The position numbers and the translations under genes were made by a program. The notes beneath the pieces were generated by a model. The model was not told the DNA's origin. It made no database searches and was given only the letters and a program-made list of their open reading frames with translations. This document shows, one piece after another, positions 1-8,124 of a stretch of DNA of 58,589 nucleotides. Every line of letters begins with the position of its first letter. The first letter of the stretch is position 1. The stretch is from an uncultured Pirellulaceae bacterium (GTDB lineage Bacteria > Planctomycetota > Planctomycetia > Pirellulales > Pirellulaceae), in assembly GCA_938091115.1 (NCBI GenBank), contig CALKNI010000184.1, positions 1-58,589 on the forward strand, given 5' to 3'.

Positions 1-231
1 ATAATCTCCCAACGTGAAGTCGAAGCATTAAACTTAGCGGGGAATACCAAGACCCAATCATGGCTGCTAAGGTCGTCAGGAATTCGGATTCAGCAAGAAA
101 AAAATCACCGACGGTCTTTTTTCGTCCATTGGTTTATCACATCACTCGATGTTTGCATTGCTTTGTTTATCATCGCATTTTTCAATACCGTTTTTCTTTA
201 TTATCTCGAATTAATTGCATCCGTTGGTTAA
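1..231 (+). CDS. C-terminal end of a type II secretion/type IV pilus GspF-like inner-membrane protein (partial)
   Basis: A reading frame enters from the left edge and stops with TAA at 229-231. The 76 visible residues begin with a soluble stretch containing ALNLAGNTKTQSWLLR and end in one long hydrophobic segment (about residues 45-72) just before the stop. That layout, a short cytoplasmic helix-rich part followed by a last membrane helix, fits the C-terminus of GspF/PilC platform proteins. Three pseudopilin-like genes follow directly, the usual order in type II secretion loci. The start and most of the protein lie outside the window, so the family call rests on a short tail and context; another polytopic protein of the locus is possible. 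Confidence 0.5.
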   Translation: MISQREVEALNLAGNTKTQSWLLRSSGIRIQQEKNHRRSFFVHWFITSLDVCIALFIIAFFNTVFLYYLELIASVG

Positions 232-249
232 TTCCTGCAGGATAGAAAC

Positions 250-795
250 ATGGTTAAAAACCCAAAGACAAAAAATAAAAAAATTGTAGAACTTCAAGCG
301 AAACGCTCCGGCATTTTGACCGTCGAGTTGTTGGTTGCTGCTGTTACGCTGCTGAGCGTTATTACTTTTTTTACAACCTGCAGCTTCCAAATACGCCTCG
401 TCTGGAAAGATATTCGTCACCAGCGAATTGCCATGGAAGAACTGAATAACCAACTCGAATCGATCACGCAGTTAAGCGAAGGCGAAACTTCAACGGCTCT
501 GGAAAACCTTACGCCTTCAACCATCTGTAAAAACTCCCTCCAGAATCCAAAACTGACAGGCACATTAAAAAAAGACCTGTTGGGAACTCGACTGACTCTC
601 CAATTAAATTGGGACAAACGCCACCCGGGAAAACCACTGGAAATATCTGGTTGGATTCGAAACACTCCCCCAAAAGTTAATCCTCAGTCGCAGTCCAGCA
701 TTACCTTTCCAATCTCGATTCAGCGTAACCAACAATCGGCAGTTATGCCGCCAGAAAATCTCAAATCTGCCAGTTTTGGAAAGGCGGGTCGTTAA
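250..795 (+). CDS. Pseudopilin-like protein (GspI/GspJ type)
   Basis: A 181-residue protein with a type IV prepilin N-terminus: a basic leader (KNPKTKNKKIVELQAKRSG) and then G followed by ILTVELLVAAVTLLSV. A prepilin peptidase should cut after the Gly, leaving Glu at position 5 of the mature chain. The helix runs to about residue 60; the remainder is a small soluble domain. It should sit in the inner membrane as a minor pseudopilin of a type II secretion or competence-like filament. Its TAA overlaps the next start (TAATG), so translation is probably coupled. The exact class (I, J or H) cannot be told by eye. Confidence 0.7.
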   Translation: MVKNPKTKNKKIVELQAKRSGILTVELLVAAVTLLSVITFFTTCSFQIRLVWKDIRHQRIAMEELNNQLESITQLSEGETSTALENLTPSTICKNSLQNPKLTGTLKKDLLGTRLTLQLNWDKRHPGKPLEISGWIRNTPPKVNPQSQSSITFPISIQRNQQSAVMPPENLKSASFGKAGR

Positions 796-1358
796 TGCCA
801 ATTCGCATGAATCGCCGCGGCTTTTCTTTGATCCAACTCACGCTATTAATGCCGGCGCTGATGGTCATGTTCCTAGTAACAGTGGCTTGGCTCCACCAAA
901 CGATGAATTTTTCATCGAACGTGAAAAAGCAGCAAGTGCAACATCTAAGCTTAACGAGGCTTGCCTCCCAGTTCCGCCAAGACGTCCGAAGGTGCCAATC
1001 CATTTCCGTGGACAATGACCAGCAAATCTGCCTTCAAAACCAAGATCTTTCAGAGATCACATACACCATCAATGAGCAGGCCGTCAGTTTTTTGAAAAAA
1101 TCTTCCGATGGCCGACGAACTCGGCAGGAACAGTTCGATCTAGAATCGGGCGCGATCCCCAGATTTGATGACACCGAATTGCCTGATTGGATTTCGCTCA
1201 TCGTCAGCCGTTCCCCTGCTAATAGCCGGCAGCAGGGTCAACAGAAATCGCATTCTAACGAGACGGCAATTACCGAACTCCACGTTCGTTCGAAACTCAA
1301 TCGCTGGGGAGCCAACTTTTCGCTGGACAGGGAGTTGCTTCAAGGAGAACAACGATGA
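795..1358 (+). CDS. Pseudopilin-like minor protein (GspJ-like) with Gln in place of Glu5
   Basis: A 187-residue protein whose N-terminus reads MPIRMNRRGFSLIQLTLLMP, a prepilin leader with cleavage expected after RRG. The usual Glu at mature position 5 is Gln here (FSLIQ). A helix rich in Leu and Met follows to about residue 35, then a soluble domain with a region resembling GspJ/GspH minor pseudopilins (RLASQFRQDVRRCQSI). The start overlaps the previous stop and the end overlaps the next start (ATGA), with AAGGAG at 1342-1347 serving the next gene. It is most likely a minor pilin working with its two neighbours. Confidence 0.65.
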   Translation: MPIRMNRRGFSLIQLTLLMPALMVMFLVTVAWLHQTMNFSSNVKKQQVQHLSLTRLASQFRQDVRRCQSISVDNDQQICLQNQDLSEITYTINEQAVSFLKKSSDGRRTRQEQFDLESGAIPRFDDTELPDWISLIVSRSPANSRQQGQQKSHSNETAITELHVRSKLNRWGANFSLDRELLQGEQR

Positions 1359-1759
1359 AACGAGGAATCAAAAATTCTCGAAACGGAACTGTCCTAATTA
1401 CAGTGCTCGTCTGCATGGGATTTACTACATCTATATTACTTGGATGTGTCCACATGAGCCTTACCACGCGGCGGGGGCTTCGCCAACACCAGCAAATGAG
1501 CCAGACGCACTGGCTACTTGAAGCGGGTATTCAACGCGGACTTCAGAATCTCAAATCGAACAAATCCTACGAGGGAGAACGAATCACTCTTTCCCAGCCT
1601 CTGTCAAACTTAGATAGCGCAGTAGTTGAAATCAAAGTACTACCAGCGACGGAAATTGAAAAAGCAAAACGGATAACAGTTGTAGCAACGATTCAAAAAA
1701 ACAAATCAATACCTGAAAGCGCAACGATGCGCTCAATCACACTCCAAGTTTCTCAGTGA
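1355..1759 (+). CDS. Pilin-like minor protein (GspK/PilX type)
   Basis: A 134-residue protein with a basic start (MKRGIKNSRNG) followed by TVLITVLVCMGFTTSILLGC, a helix of the GspK/PilX kind that lacks Glu5. GspK proteins normally lack this residue and cap the pseudopilus. It is much shorter than a full GspK (about 300 residues), so only the membrane anchor and a small beta domain are present. The gene starts inside the stop of the previous one (ATGA) behind AAGGAG at 1342-1347. It is the third of three consecutive pilin-like genes, which supports a shared filament or secretion role. Confidence 0.6.
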   Translation: MKRGIKNSRNGTVLITVLVCMGFTTSILLGCVHMSLTTRRGLRQHQQMSQTHWLLEAGIQRGLQNLKSNKSYEGERITLSQPLSNLDSAVVEIKVLPATEIEKAKRITVVATIQKNKSIPESATMRSITLQVSQ

Positions 1760-1842
1760 ATCACTAAATAGATATCCCACACAACCAGCTATCGCAAATA
1801 CTGCTCGGCCAATCAGGCCGGGATTGATCAAAAGGAATTAAT

Positions 1843-2709
1843 ATGTCTTGTTTATCGCAACCGCACTCAAGAGTTAGCCACCGCACTGCCTTCACGCTTG
1901 TTGAGCTTCTTGTTGTCGTCGCCATTATTGGAATCCTGATCAGCATGTTGTTACCTGCTGTCCAGCAAGTTCGGGAAGCTGCCCGTCGTGTTAGCTGCGT
2001 AAACAATATGGCACAACTCGGAATCGCGTTGCATAACTATGAATTCGGCCACGAACACCTCCCTCCTGGAGTTATCAATCCAACGGGTCCCATTCTCTCT
2101 CAGCCGATTGGACAGCATGTTAGCTTTCTTGTTGAGCTGCTGCCGTATATCGAGCAGTCTGGAATAGCGAATCGTTTTGACAAATCTCTAGGAACCTATG
2201 CTCCTGCCAATGCCCCTGCCCGCGAACAAATAATCTCACTCTACGAATGCCCATCAGATTATTTCATGGCTTACGATGGAACAGCGGGATTAACTAATTA
2301 CGCTGGTTGCCACCACAGTACCGAAGCCCCCATCGACATTGATAACAACGGCTTACTATTCTTGAACAGCGAGATCAGCTTCGGCGACATTCACGATGGA
2401 AGCAGTAACACAATTCTAATTGGTGAACTCGTGGCAGACGAATCAAATAGCCTCGGCTGGGCTTCAGGTACTAGGGCATCGCTCCGAAACACAAGTCCTA
2501 TTGTTGGCCTAGCACCAGGAGCAGTAGTTAAACCAATACCTACGACAAACCTTAAAGAAGTTGGAGGATTTGGCAGCCGGCACTTCTCCATTACGAACTT
2601 TTGCTTCGCCGATGGACGCGTCTCCTCCATCTCTGATAGCATCGACACTATTGTCTATCAGAATTTGGGAGACCGGTCGGATGGAGCAATGATGGGTGAG
2701 AGCTATTAG
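1843..2709 (+). CDS. DUF1559 prepilin-type protein
   Basis: A 288-residue member of the DUF1559 family, which is strongly expanded in planctomycetes. It has a prepilin leader and helix (RTAFTLVELLVVVAIIGILI) and the family signature LLPAVQQVREAARRVSC, followed by NNMAQLGIALHNYE and, near the end, FCFADGRVSSISDSID, matching the H-X9-DG C-terminal motif region. Such proteins are predicted to be exported by the type IV pilus/type II machinery and to stay at the cell surface; their function is unknown. AAAGGAA about 8 bases upstream is the likely ribosome binding site. It follows the pseudopilin operon by 83 bases and may belong to it. Confidence 0.85.
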   Translation: MSCLSQPHSRVSHRTAFTLVELLVVVAIIGILISMLLPAVQQVREAARRVSCVNNMAQLGIALHNYEFGHEHLPPGVINPTGPILSQPIGQHVSFLVELLPYIEQSGIANRFDKSLGTYAPANAPAREQIISLYECPSDYFMAYDGTAGLTNYAGCHHSTEAPIDIDNNGLLFLNSEISFGDIHDGSSNTILIGELVADESNSLGWASGTRASLRNTSPIVGLAPGAVVKPIPTTNLKEVGGFGSRHFSITNFCFADGRVSSISDSIDTIVYQNLGDRSDGAMMGESY

Positions 2710-2815
2710 ATGCAAGACTGCGGATTAGAGCTTACCGAAACTCACCTCTAAGCTTGCTCGATCGTTTCCGCAGACTGGAAGTTTAACGAGTCAAGAATGT
2801 CCTGCGTCATTAAAA

Positions 2816-3175
2816 TCACTGGTTTCTGCCGTTAGCCTTCGCTCGATAGAGACACTTATCAGCCATCTCAAACAGCTCGACCACCGATTGAGCATTCGCG
2901 AATTCAGTAGAAACAACTCCAACCGAAATCGTCAATCGAATCACCTTGCCATCTGTTTACAATGGATTGTTCTCGACCAGTTCACGCAACCGTTTAGAGA
3001 CTGATAACGACATTTCTTGATTGCAATCACAAGGTTCACCGCCGGATAACCCAATCGCCGCCTTGGGATTCATGAACGATCCAGTGCCCACGTACACATT
3101 TGCCCCGTCTATTCCTTCGCAAATGCGTTGAGAAAAATAAAAAAGACCAACAGCGCAGTCATCGTATCTAAAGCC
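2816..3175 (-). pseudogene. Remnant of a GGDEF (diguanylate cyclase) domain
   Basis: This stretch has no intact gene, but one minus-strand frame reads as the C-terminal half of a GGDEF domain. From upstream: RYDD where RYGGDEF is expected, then SKRLRELVENNPL, an in-frame TAA at 2957-2959, then TDGKVIRLTISVGVV and EMADKCLYRAKANGRNQ followed by TGA at 2816-2818. The last segment matches the conserved ADxxLYxAKxxGRN end of GGDEF domains closely. The catalytic GGDEF motif is degenerate, an internal stop is present and no start is visible, so this is a dead relic. It lies directly behind the membrane-protein gene ending at 3194. Confidence 0.7.
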
Positions 3176-3193
3176 AATCTAAATACGAGTTTG

Positions 3194-4147
3194 TCAGTTA
3201 GACGCGATCATCTCTGAGTTTCGCGTTGAACGTGCGCGGTAACCCAACAAGTAAAAGACCGACAGGATCAGCAACTCTGCCCAGAACACCACATTGAAAA
3301 ATACGAACCACTGGTATGCCTCAACGGGCACTAAAACGAAGCTAAAGCTACTTAGGAAAAACAGAGGAACGATCAGTGAGCCAAGTACGCTAATCCCCAA
3401 TATCGTTAGGAGTAGCAGGACGATTCGCCAACGATATTTATTTGAAAACACTACACTCAGCGTGATCAGGCTGATCAACGAAACACTCACACCCAAGATT
3501 AGAAATACTTCCATCGTATCAACCACCTCCGACACTTTCATATTTCTCATTGGAATACTTGAATTTGTGAGCGCAACCTCAACGACAATCTGCGTGAACA
3601 CAACCAGCAACGCAGCGTAAAACATCAATACGAAGAGATCCCTAATTTTAAAATGAGGAGCCAGTTTTCGACTTGAATTCAGGCAGGTGGGTGCAATCGA
3701 AAACTTGTAGAGCATTCGAATCATCACCAGTGGCAACTGGACTAAAACAAAAACAAAAAACACTCCTGCGAACACGACAGCCACATCCACATAATTAAAA
3801 TTCGCTCGGCCTCCACTCAATGCCAAAATCCAGTTATTGACTAACAAAACAACCGAGGTGATTGCCAACGGCAAACGCAAAACACCTTTCTGCCCTCCAA
3901 GGCTGCACCAAATTGCGAGCAGGCAAACTTGGGCCGCCAGAATCCCGGAGACAATACCAAACACAACGGCTTCGACGGTAAAAACAACCGAACCCACGTC
4001 AGCAAAAGCCCAAACTCCAATAAAATCAAACAGGTGAGCGGCCAAAGACAACATCAAAATCAACAGGGTTGCAACAAGAGACACTTCGGTCGTCAGCTGA
4101 CCGCTTTTCAAGAATTCGACATGACGCTTTCTTAATTGTGAGTTCAT
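3194..4147 (-). CDS. Polytopic membrane protein of unknown function
   Basis: About 317 residues from the ATG at 4147; an upstream TTG at 4213 would add 22 residues. The protein has roughly eight or nine hydrophobic helices, for example ATLLILMLSLAAHLFDFIG, FFVFVLVQLPLVMI, VFLILGVSVSLISLITLSVV and IVLLLLTILGISVLGSLIV, with short polar loops and no recognisable motif. I do not recognise the family. The long open frame, membrane-protein composition and lack of internal stops make it a genuine gene. Both flanking genes on the same strand are decayed, so it may be what is left of a larger locus. Confidence 0.65.
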   Translation of the reverse strand: MNSQLRKRHVEFLKSGQLTTEVSLVATLLILMLSLAAHLFDFIGVWAFADVGSVVFTVEAVVFGIVSGILAAQVCLLAIWCSLGGQKGVLRLPLAITSVVLLVNNWILALSGGRANFNYVDVAVVFAGVFFVFVLVQLPLVMIRMLYKFSIAPTCLNSSRKLAPHFKIRDLFVLMFYAALLVVFTQIVVEVALTNSSIPMRNMKVSEVVDTMEVFLILGVSVSLISLITLSVVFSNKYRWRIVLLLLTILGISVLGSLIVPLFFLSSFSFVLVPVEAYQWFVFFNVVFWAELLILSVFYLLGYRARSTRNSEMIASN

Positions 4148-4216
4148 ACACGCGAAACCATTTTCCAACGAGTCAACCGGAATTGCAGATGAGAAACCAA
4201 AGGATGCTACCAAAAT

Positions 4217-4591
4217 TTAACCGAGACTTTGAAGTAATTCCGGGTCATTAACTTTTCCATCTTCATTTGCATCTAAAAAACTTCCAAGCAGCCGCACGGC
4301 CTGAAAGACAACTTCTTTACCCAGACGCGTTTCTGAATCGCTCTCGCGGGGTCGCTCGTCAGTCCCGAAGATATAAAAATTTCCGATTCAGTATACATAC
4401 TTAAATATTGCTGGAATGCACGATTCCAGTTTTGGATTTCCTGCGTGATCCAGTGACGTTGCAGATTGTTCCACAGACTCTTCGCATTTTTTCAGAGACT
4501 TTTGGTCTTTTACCGAATCGTATATTTTCTGGCTTACAACCATCCCGACAAGCAGCAGCGAGACATGCACAACAACTCGCATTTCCATCAT
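4217..4591 (-). pseudogene. Small exported EF-hand protein interrupted by an in-frame TGA
   Basis: The first 67 codons start at the ATG at 4591 (MMEMRVVVHVSLLLVGMVVS, a signal-like hydrophobic start) and end at TGA 4388-4390. The same frame then stays open for 56 more codons to TAA 4217-4219 and ends in a clear EF-hand/dockerin-like loop, DANEDGKVNDPELLQSLG. One base change (TGG to TGA, for instance) would restore a protein of about 124 residues. Calcium-binding EF-hands of this type are common in planctomycete exported proteins. It could be a recent pseudogene, a readthrough case or a sequence error. The second part has no start codon of its own. Confidence 0.5.
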
Positions 4592-4654
4592 TCACCGATT
4601 CAAAATTAATGCACGCGAAAACCGCACAAACAAAGCTCAAAAAATCTTGAAACT

Positions 4655-5995
4655 CTATTGGATTGCCACCAACTTCTCAGTCGTGCGCACGAAAATCACG
4701 CCATTGGATATCGCCGGAGTTGCAAAGCAAGGTTGCCCCATTCTATTTTCGGCCAGCAGTTTAAACTCCGGACCTACCTCTAAAACATAAACTGTTCCAT
4801 TCTCCGATGCACAATAAACTCGATCATCAGCAACAACCAATGATGAAATAATCCCAGCGTTTGCGCCGAGCCTTTTCTCATAAAGCCGCTCGCCGGTGAC
4901 TGCGTGAAAACACCGAACCACGCCATTGGAATTTCCCAAAATCAGGTAGTCGCCACAAACAACAGGCGTGGACATATAGCAACCTCCGCGTGGCGTGCTC
5001 CAGACCATTCCTTCATTGCTTGACTTGTCCTCCGCTGGTGAAATATCGCCAGTTGCATCAGGGCGGACAACATATATTGGTGACAATCCGCCATGGGCAC
5101 TTGTCAGATAAATCCATCCATTCGCCTCAAACGGCGTTGGGACTGGATTGTCTCCTCCGCCACGAATTCGCCAAAATTCCTGACCCGTTTTCAAGTCATA
5201 TGAGACCACCCAGGGCCAACCATTGACAACAATTTGAGTTCTTTCTGGCTCCGAGTGTATGAAAGGCGTACTCCAATTCCGCTCGCAGATATTTTCTCGC
5301 GAAACTCGCCAGACTTCTTTTCCGTCTTTGAGATTTAACAACACCAAAAATGGCTTAGCTGGATCATCACAAACGAGCGCTACCCGGTCAGAATAAACCG
5401 CGGGAGAACTGGCATACCCCCATCCAATACCGTACTTACTAATATTGATCACACCGAGATCGCGACTCCACCGCAAGCCCCCCTCGAAATCGTAACAGTA
5501 GATTCCTTCAGAACCGAAGAAGGCAACCACGCAATCTCCACTGACTACTACGCTGGTATTTGCGTGCGTTGCTTTCGCATGCCGCGTAGCCCGCGGAATA
5601 CCCCGATGCGCCGTTCGCCGCCAAATTTCTTTTCCGGTATGTTTGTCGTAACAAATTAACAGCCACGACTGTTCGCCATTGTCCTCCGCTGCCTCTGGAC
5701 GACCACCAGGCCCGACTTTTAGGGGAGCCTTCCCGTCACTTGCAACGGCCGTTACCAAAAATATCCGATCGCCACTGATTACTGGACTCGAATGCCCTAA
5801 ACCTGGCACATCAACCTGCCAAAGTACCCCTTCGATTTCCCCATCCCGAGCATCCGCGTTCCAACTTACTGGAGCCGAACCGACGGCAACTCCATTCCCC
5901 TGAGGGCCACGAAAGGTCGGCCAATCTATTTCACCCTGCAACAAGCCTCCCGCAAACAAGCTAACTAGAACGCAAATTAAATTAAAAGTAACCAT
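4655..5995 (-). CDS. Exported PQQ-like beta-propeller protein
   Basis: I chose the ATG at 5995 because GGAATT precedes it at good spacing and a signal peptide (TFNLICVLVSLFAGGLLQG) follows at once; the frame is open further up to 6136. The mature protein, about 420 residues, begins with WPTFRGPQGNGVA, the typical opening of planctomycete PQQ-like/BamB-like propellers. Blade-type repeats follow, such as SSPVISGDRIFLVTA, GKEIWRRTA, SPAVYSDRVALVCDD, STPVVCGDYLILGNSNG and CFATPAISNGVIFVRT. It should fold as an extracytoplasmic eight-bladed propeller. Whether it binds PQQ or any cofactor cannot be told; many relatives are binding or scaffold proteins. It stands alone. Confidence 0.85.
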   Translation of the reverse strand: MVTFNLICVLVSLFAGGLLQGEIDWPTFRGPQGNGVAVGSAPVSWNADARDGEIEGVLWQVDVPGLGHSSPVISGDRIFLVTAVASDGKAPLKVGPGGRPEAAEDNGEQSWLLICYDKHTGKEIWRRTAHRGIPRATRHAKATHANTSVVVSGDCVVAFFGSEGIYCYDFEGGLRWSRDLGVINISKYGIGWGYASSPAVYSDRVALVCDDPAKPFLVLLNLKDGKEVWRVSRENICERNWSTPFIHSEPERTQIVVNGWPWVVSYDLKTGQEFWRIRGGGDNPVPTPFEANGWIYLTSAHGGLSPIYVVRPDATGDISPAEDKSSNEGMVWSTPRGGCYMSTPVVCGDYLILGNSNGVVRCFHAVTGERLYEKRLGANAGIISSLVVADDRVYCASENGTVYVLEVGPEFKLLAENRMGQPCFATPAISNGVIFVRTTEKLVAIQ

Positions 5996-6306
5996 CTGAA
6001 TTCCTAAGACAAGATTATTGAAGACCATCACGGTGAGCTTCATCTTTCGATAGAACAGAACATCATAAACCATCCAATGGTAAAACCAAATGCTCGAACA
6101 CTCTCCTACCATTAGCGGAGTGAGTTCAGATGTCACCTACAGCGCCGACACCAACTGCTCAGCCCAACACACTGGTTTCAAGCAGCAGACAAGCAACAAC
6201 ATTCGCGGACTTTGTTAGTTAGATGCGTGCTAACAATGAGTAAAAAAAATGGTTATCATCTAGTCCTTAATTATTTTTTCACAATGATCTCTAAGGAAAA
6301 ACAGAA

Positions 6307-7980
6307 ATGAGTTTCCGAATATTTGCGTTACTTGGCCTTTTCATTGTAACCATCGGATTGTCAATCGGTGGTTTAAAAATGCATTCATCTCCCGTCGCAG
6401 CCCAAACATCTGAACGGGATTTGATGTTTGAGGGCATGGGTAACCACACTAGGAAAATCTCAACGAAATCAGAGGCTACTCAAGCCTACTTTGATCAGGC
6501 TTTAACTTGGGCTTTTGCCTTCAACCACGACGAAGCGATTCGGTCACTTATGCATGCAGCGAGGCAAGATCCTGAATGCCCTATGACTTGGTGGGGGATC
6601 GCCTACTGCGAAGGCCCCAATTACAACAGCCCTATCACCCCCGAGCGATCGAAAGCTGCTTTTTACGCCATCGAAAACGCAAAGAGCCGGATAAAAAACG
6701 CCTCGGATGTTGAGCGCGCACTAATTGAAGCGTTGGCCAAGCGATACACGTTCCCCGCTGCCGCCAACCGCCAACCGCTAGATCAAGCCTATGCCGCTGC
6801 GATGAGCAAAGTATGGAAGGCCTTCCCCCAAGACGCCGACGTTGGAACCCTCTATGCGGAATCATTGATGATGCTACGTCCGTGGGAACTTTATACGACT
6901 GACGGGGAACCCGTTGAGAATACAGATAAAATTGTTTCGACGCTTGAATCAGTTCTCAAGCTGCAACCTGACCACCCAGGTGCGAACCATCTATACGTTC
7001 ACGCAATGGAACCAAGTCGAACTCCTGAAAGAGCTTTAAAAGCGGCTCATGCACTCGACAACTTGATTCCTGCCAGTGGACACCTATTACACATGCCGTC
7101 TCATATCTACGTTCGAACAGGGCTGTGGAATGAAGCCATCGAACAAAATGTAAAAGCGCTCGATGCCGATCAAAAATATTTAAAACTATCTCCTGAGCAA
7201 GGGATGCAATACATTTACATGATTCACAATTCGCACATGCTGGCTTATGCTGCGATGATGAGTGGTCGGGAAAAAGAGGCAATGTCTGCCGCACGTCATA
7301 TGTGGGAACAAACACCGGACTCTGTCATCGCCAAAATTGGCCCCGTTTTCGATCGCTGGATGTGCTCGGTTTACGACGTTCAGAAGCGTTTCGGTCGATG
7401 GGACGAAATCATTGCTGAACCGGCTCCCCCTGCGACCCTTCCAGTGACAACAGCTATCTGGCGAGCTCACCGAGCTGTTGCATTTGCGGCAAAAAAAGAT
7501 TTCGCTAATGCAGAAATCGAGTACACTGCATTTCGAAACGCCCGGTCAGCGATCCCAATGGCTGTCTTAGAAATGGGCGGGATGGACGATCGCTTCCTAC
7601 AGGTCAGTGACCTTTTCATTCGCGGTGAAATCGCACTTCAAAAAGAAAAGTGGGATCTCGCCACTGAACTCCTGACCGACGCAGCGACAATTGAATCAAC
7701 GCTGGCCTATGGTGAACCACCTCAATGGCTACAACCAATCCGCCACACTCTTGGGGCGGTCTATCTTGCTACTAATCAACACGCAAAAGCAGAACAATGT
7801 TACCGTGAAGATCTGGAAAAATGGCCTAATAATGGCTGGTCTCTGCTCGGCCTTTCAAAAGCTCTGAAGGGTCTTGGAAAAACCAAAGCTGCTGATCGAG
7901 CTTTCGCTAATTACGAAAAACACTGGTCAAAAGCCGACAAACCCATCTCGACAAGCTGTCAATGTCTGGAACTGGAATGA
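6307..7980 (+). CDS. Exported tetratricopeptide-repeat protein
   Basis: A 557-residue protein with a signal peptide (FALLGLFIVTIGLSIGG, probable cleavage after VAAQ). The mature N-terminus carries the conserved segment GNHTRKISTKSEATQAYFDQ, followed by ALTWAFAFNHDEAIRSLMHA, typical of a bacterial TPR family with large helical solenoids. Further TPR-like units lie around 45-110, 215-290 and 430-540 (for example YREDLEKWPNNGWSLLGLSK). The long helical middle contains HLLHMPSHIYVRTGLWNEA, also conserved in that family. The role is probably protein-protein interaction in the periplasm. AAGGAAAAAC sits upstream of the ATG. Confidence 0.8.
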   Translation: MSFRIFALLGLFIVTIGLSIGGLKMHSSPVAAQTSERDLMFEGMGNHTRKISTKSEATQAYFDQALTWAFAFNHDEAIRSLMHAARQDPECPMTWWGIAYCEGPNYNSPITPERSKAAFYAIENAKSRIKNASDVERALIEALAKRYTFPAAANRQPLDQAYAAAMSKVWKAFPQDADVGTLYAESLMMLRPWELYTTDGEPVENTDKIVSTLESVLKLQPDHPGANHLYVHAMEPSRTPERALKAAHALDNLIPASGHLLHMPSHIYVRTGLWNEAIEQNVKALDADQKYLKLSPEQGMQYIYMIHNSHMLAYAAMMSGREKEAMSAARHMWEQTPDSVIAKIGPVFDRWMCSVYDVQKRFGRWDEIIAEPAPPATLPVTTAIWRAHRAVAFAAKKDFANAEIEYTAFRNARSAIPMAVLEMGGMDDRFLQVSDLFIRGEIALQKEKWDLATELLTDAATIESTLAYGEPPQWLQPIRHTLGAVYLATNQHAKAEQCYREDLEKWPNNGWSLLGLSKALKGLGKTKAADRAFANYEKHWSKADKPISTSCQCLELE

Positions 7981-8091
7981 TAAGCTGCGTACTGCTCAAA
8001 CGCAGACTGTAATGTCATGTGAATTTGAATTAATGCAATTGAATCAGCAGACTCATTTTTACGAGCCTAAAGCCACGCACATTGATTGACA

Positions 8092-8118
8092 ATAAACGAT
8101 AAGAAAGACGACGTTTAT
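8092..8118. terminator. Weak inverted repeat between convergent genes
   Basis: ATAAACG at 8092-8098 pairs with CGTTTAT at 8112-8118 across a 13-base loop. It lies in the 144-base gap between the convergent TPR and CotH genes, downstream of both stops. The stem is short and A+T-rich and there is no good U-run, so a terminator role is tentative. Confidence 0.25.
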
Positions 8119-8124
8119 CCGGCA

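Noticed and set aside
3121-3180. Alternative frame with a hydrophobic piece MTALLVFFIFLNAFAKE behind the membrane-protein gene.
   Set aside because: It is only 17 residues long before a stop and overlaps the GGDEF relic, whose frame is consistent over 114 codons.
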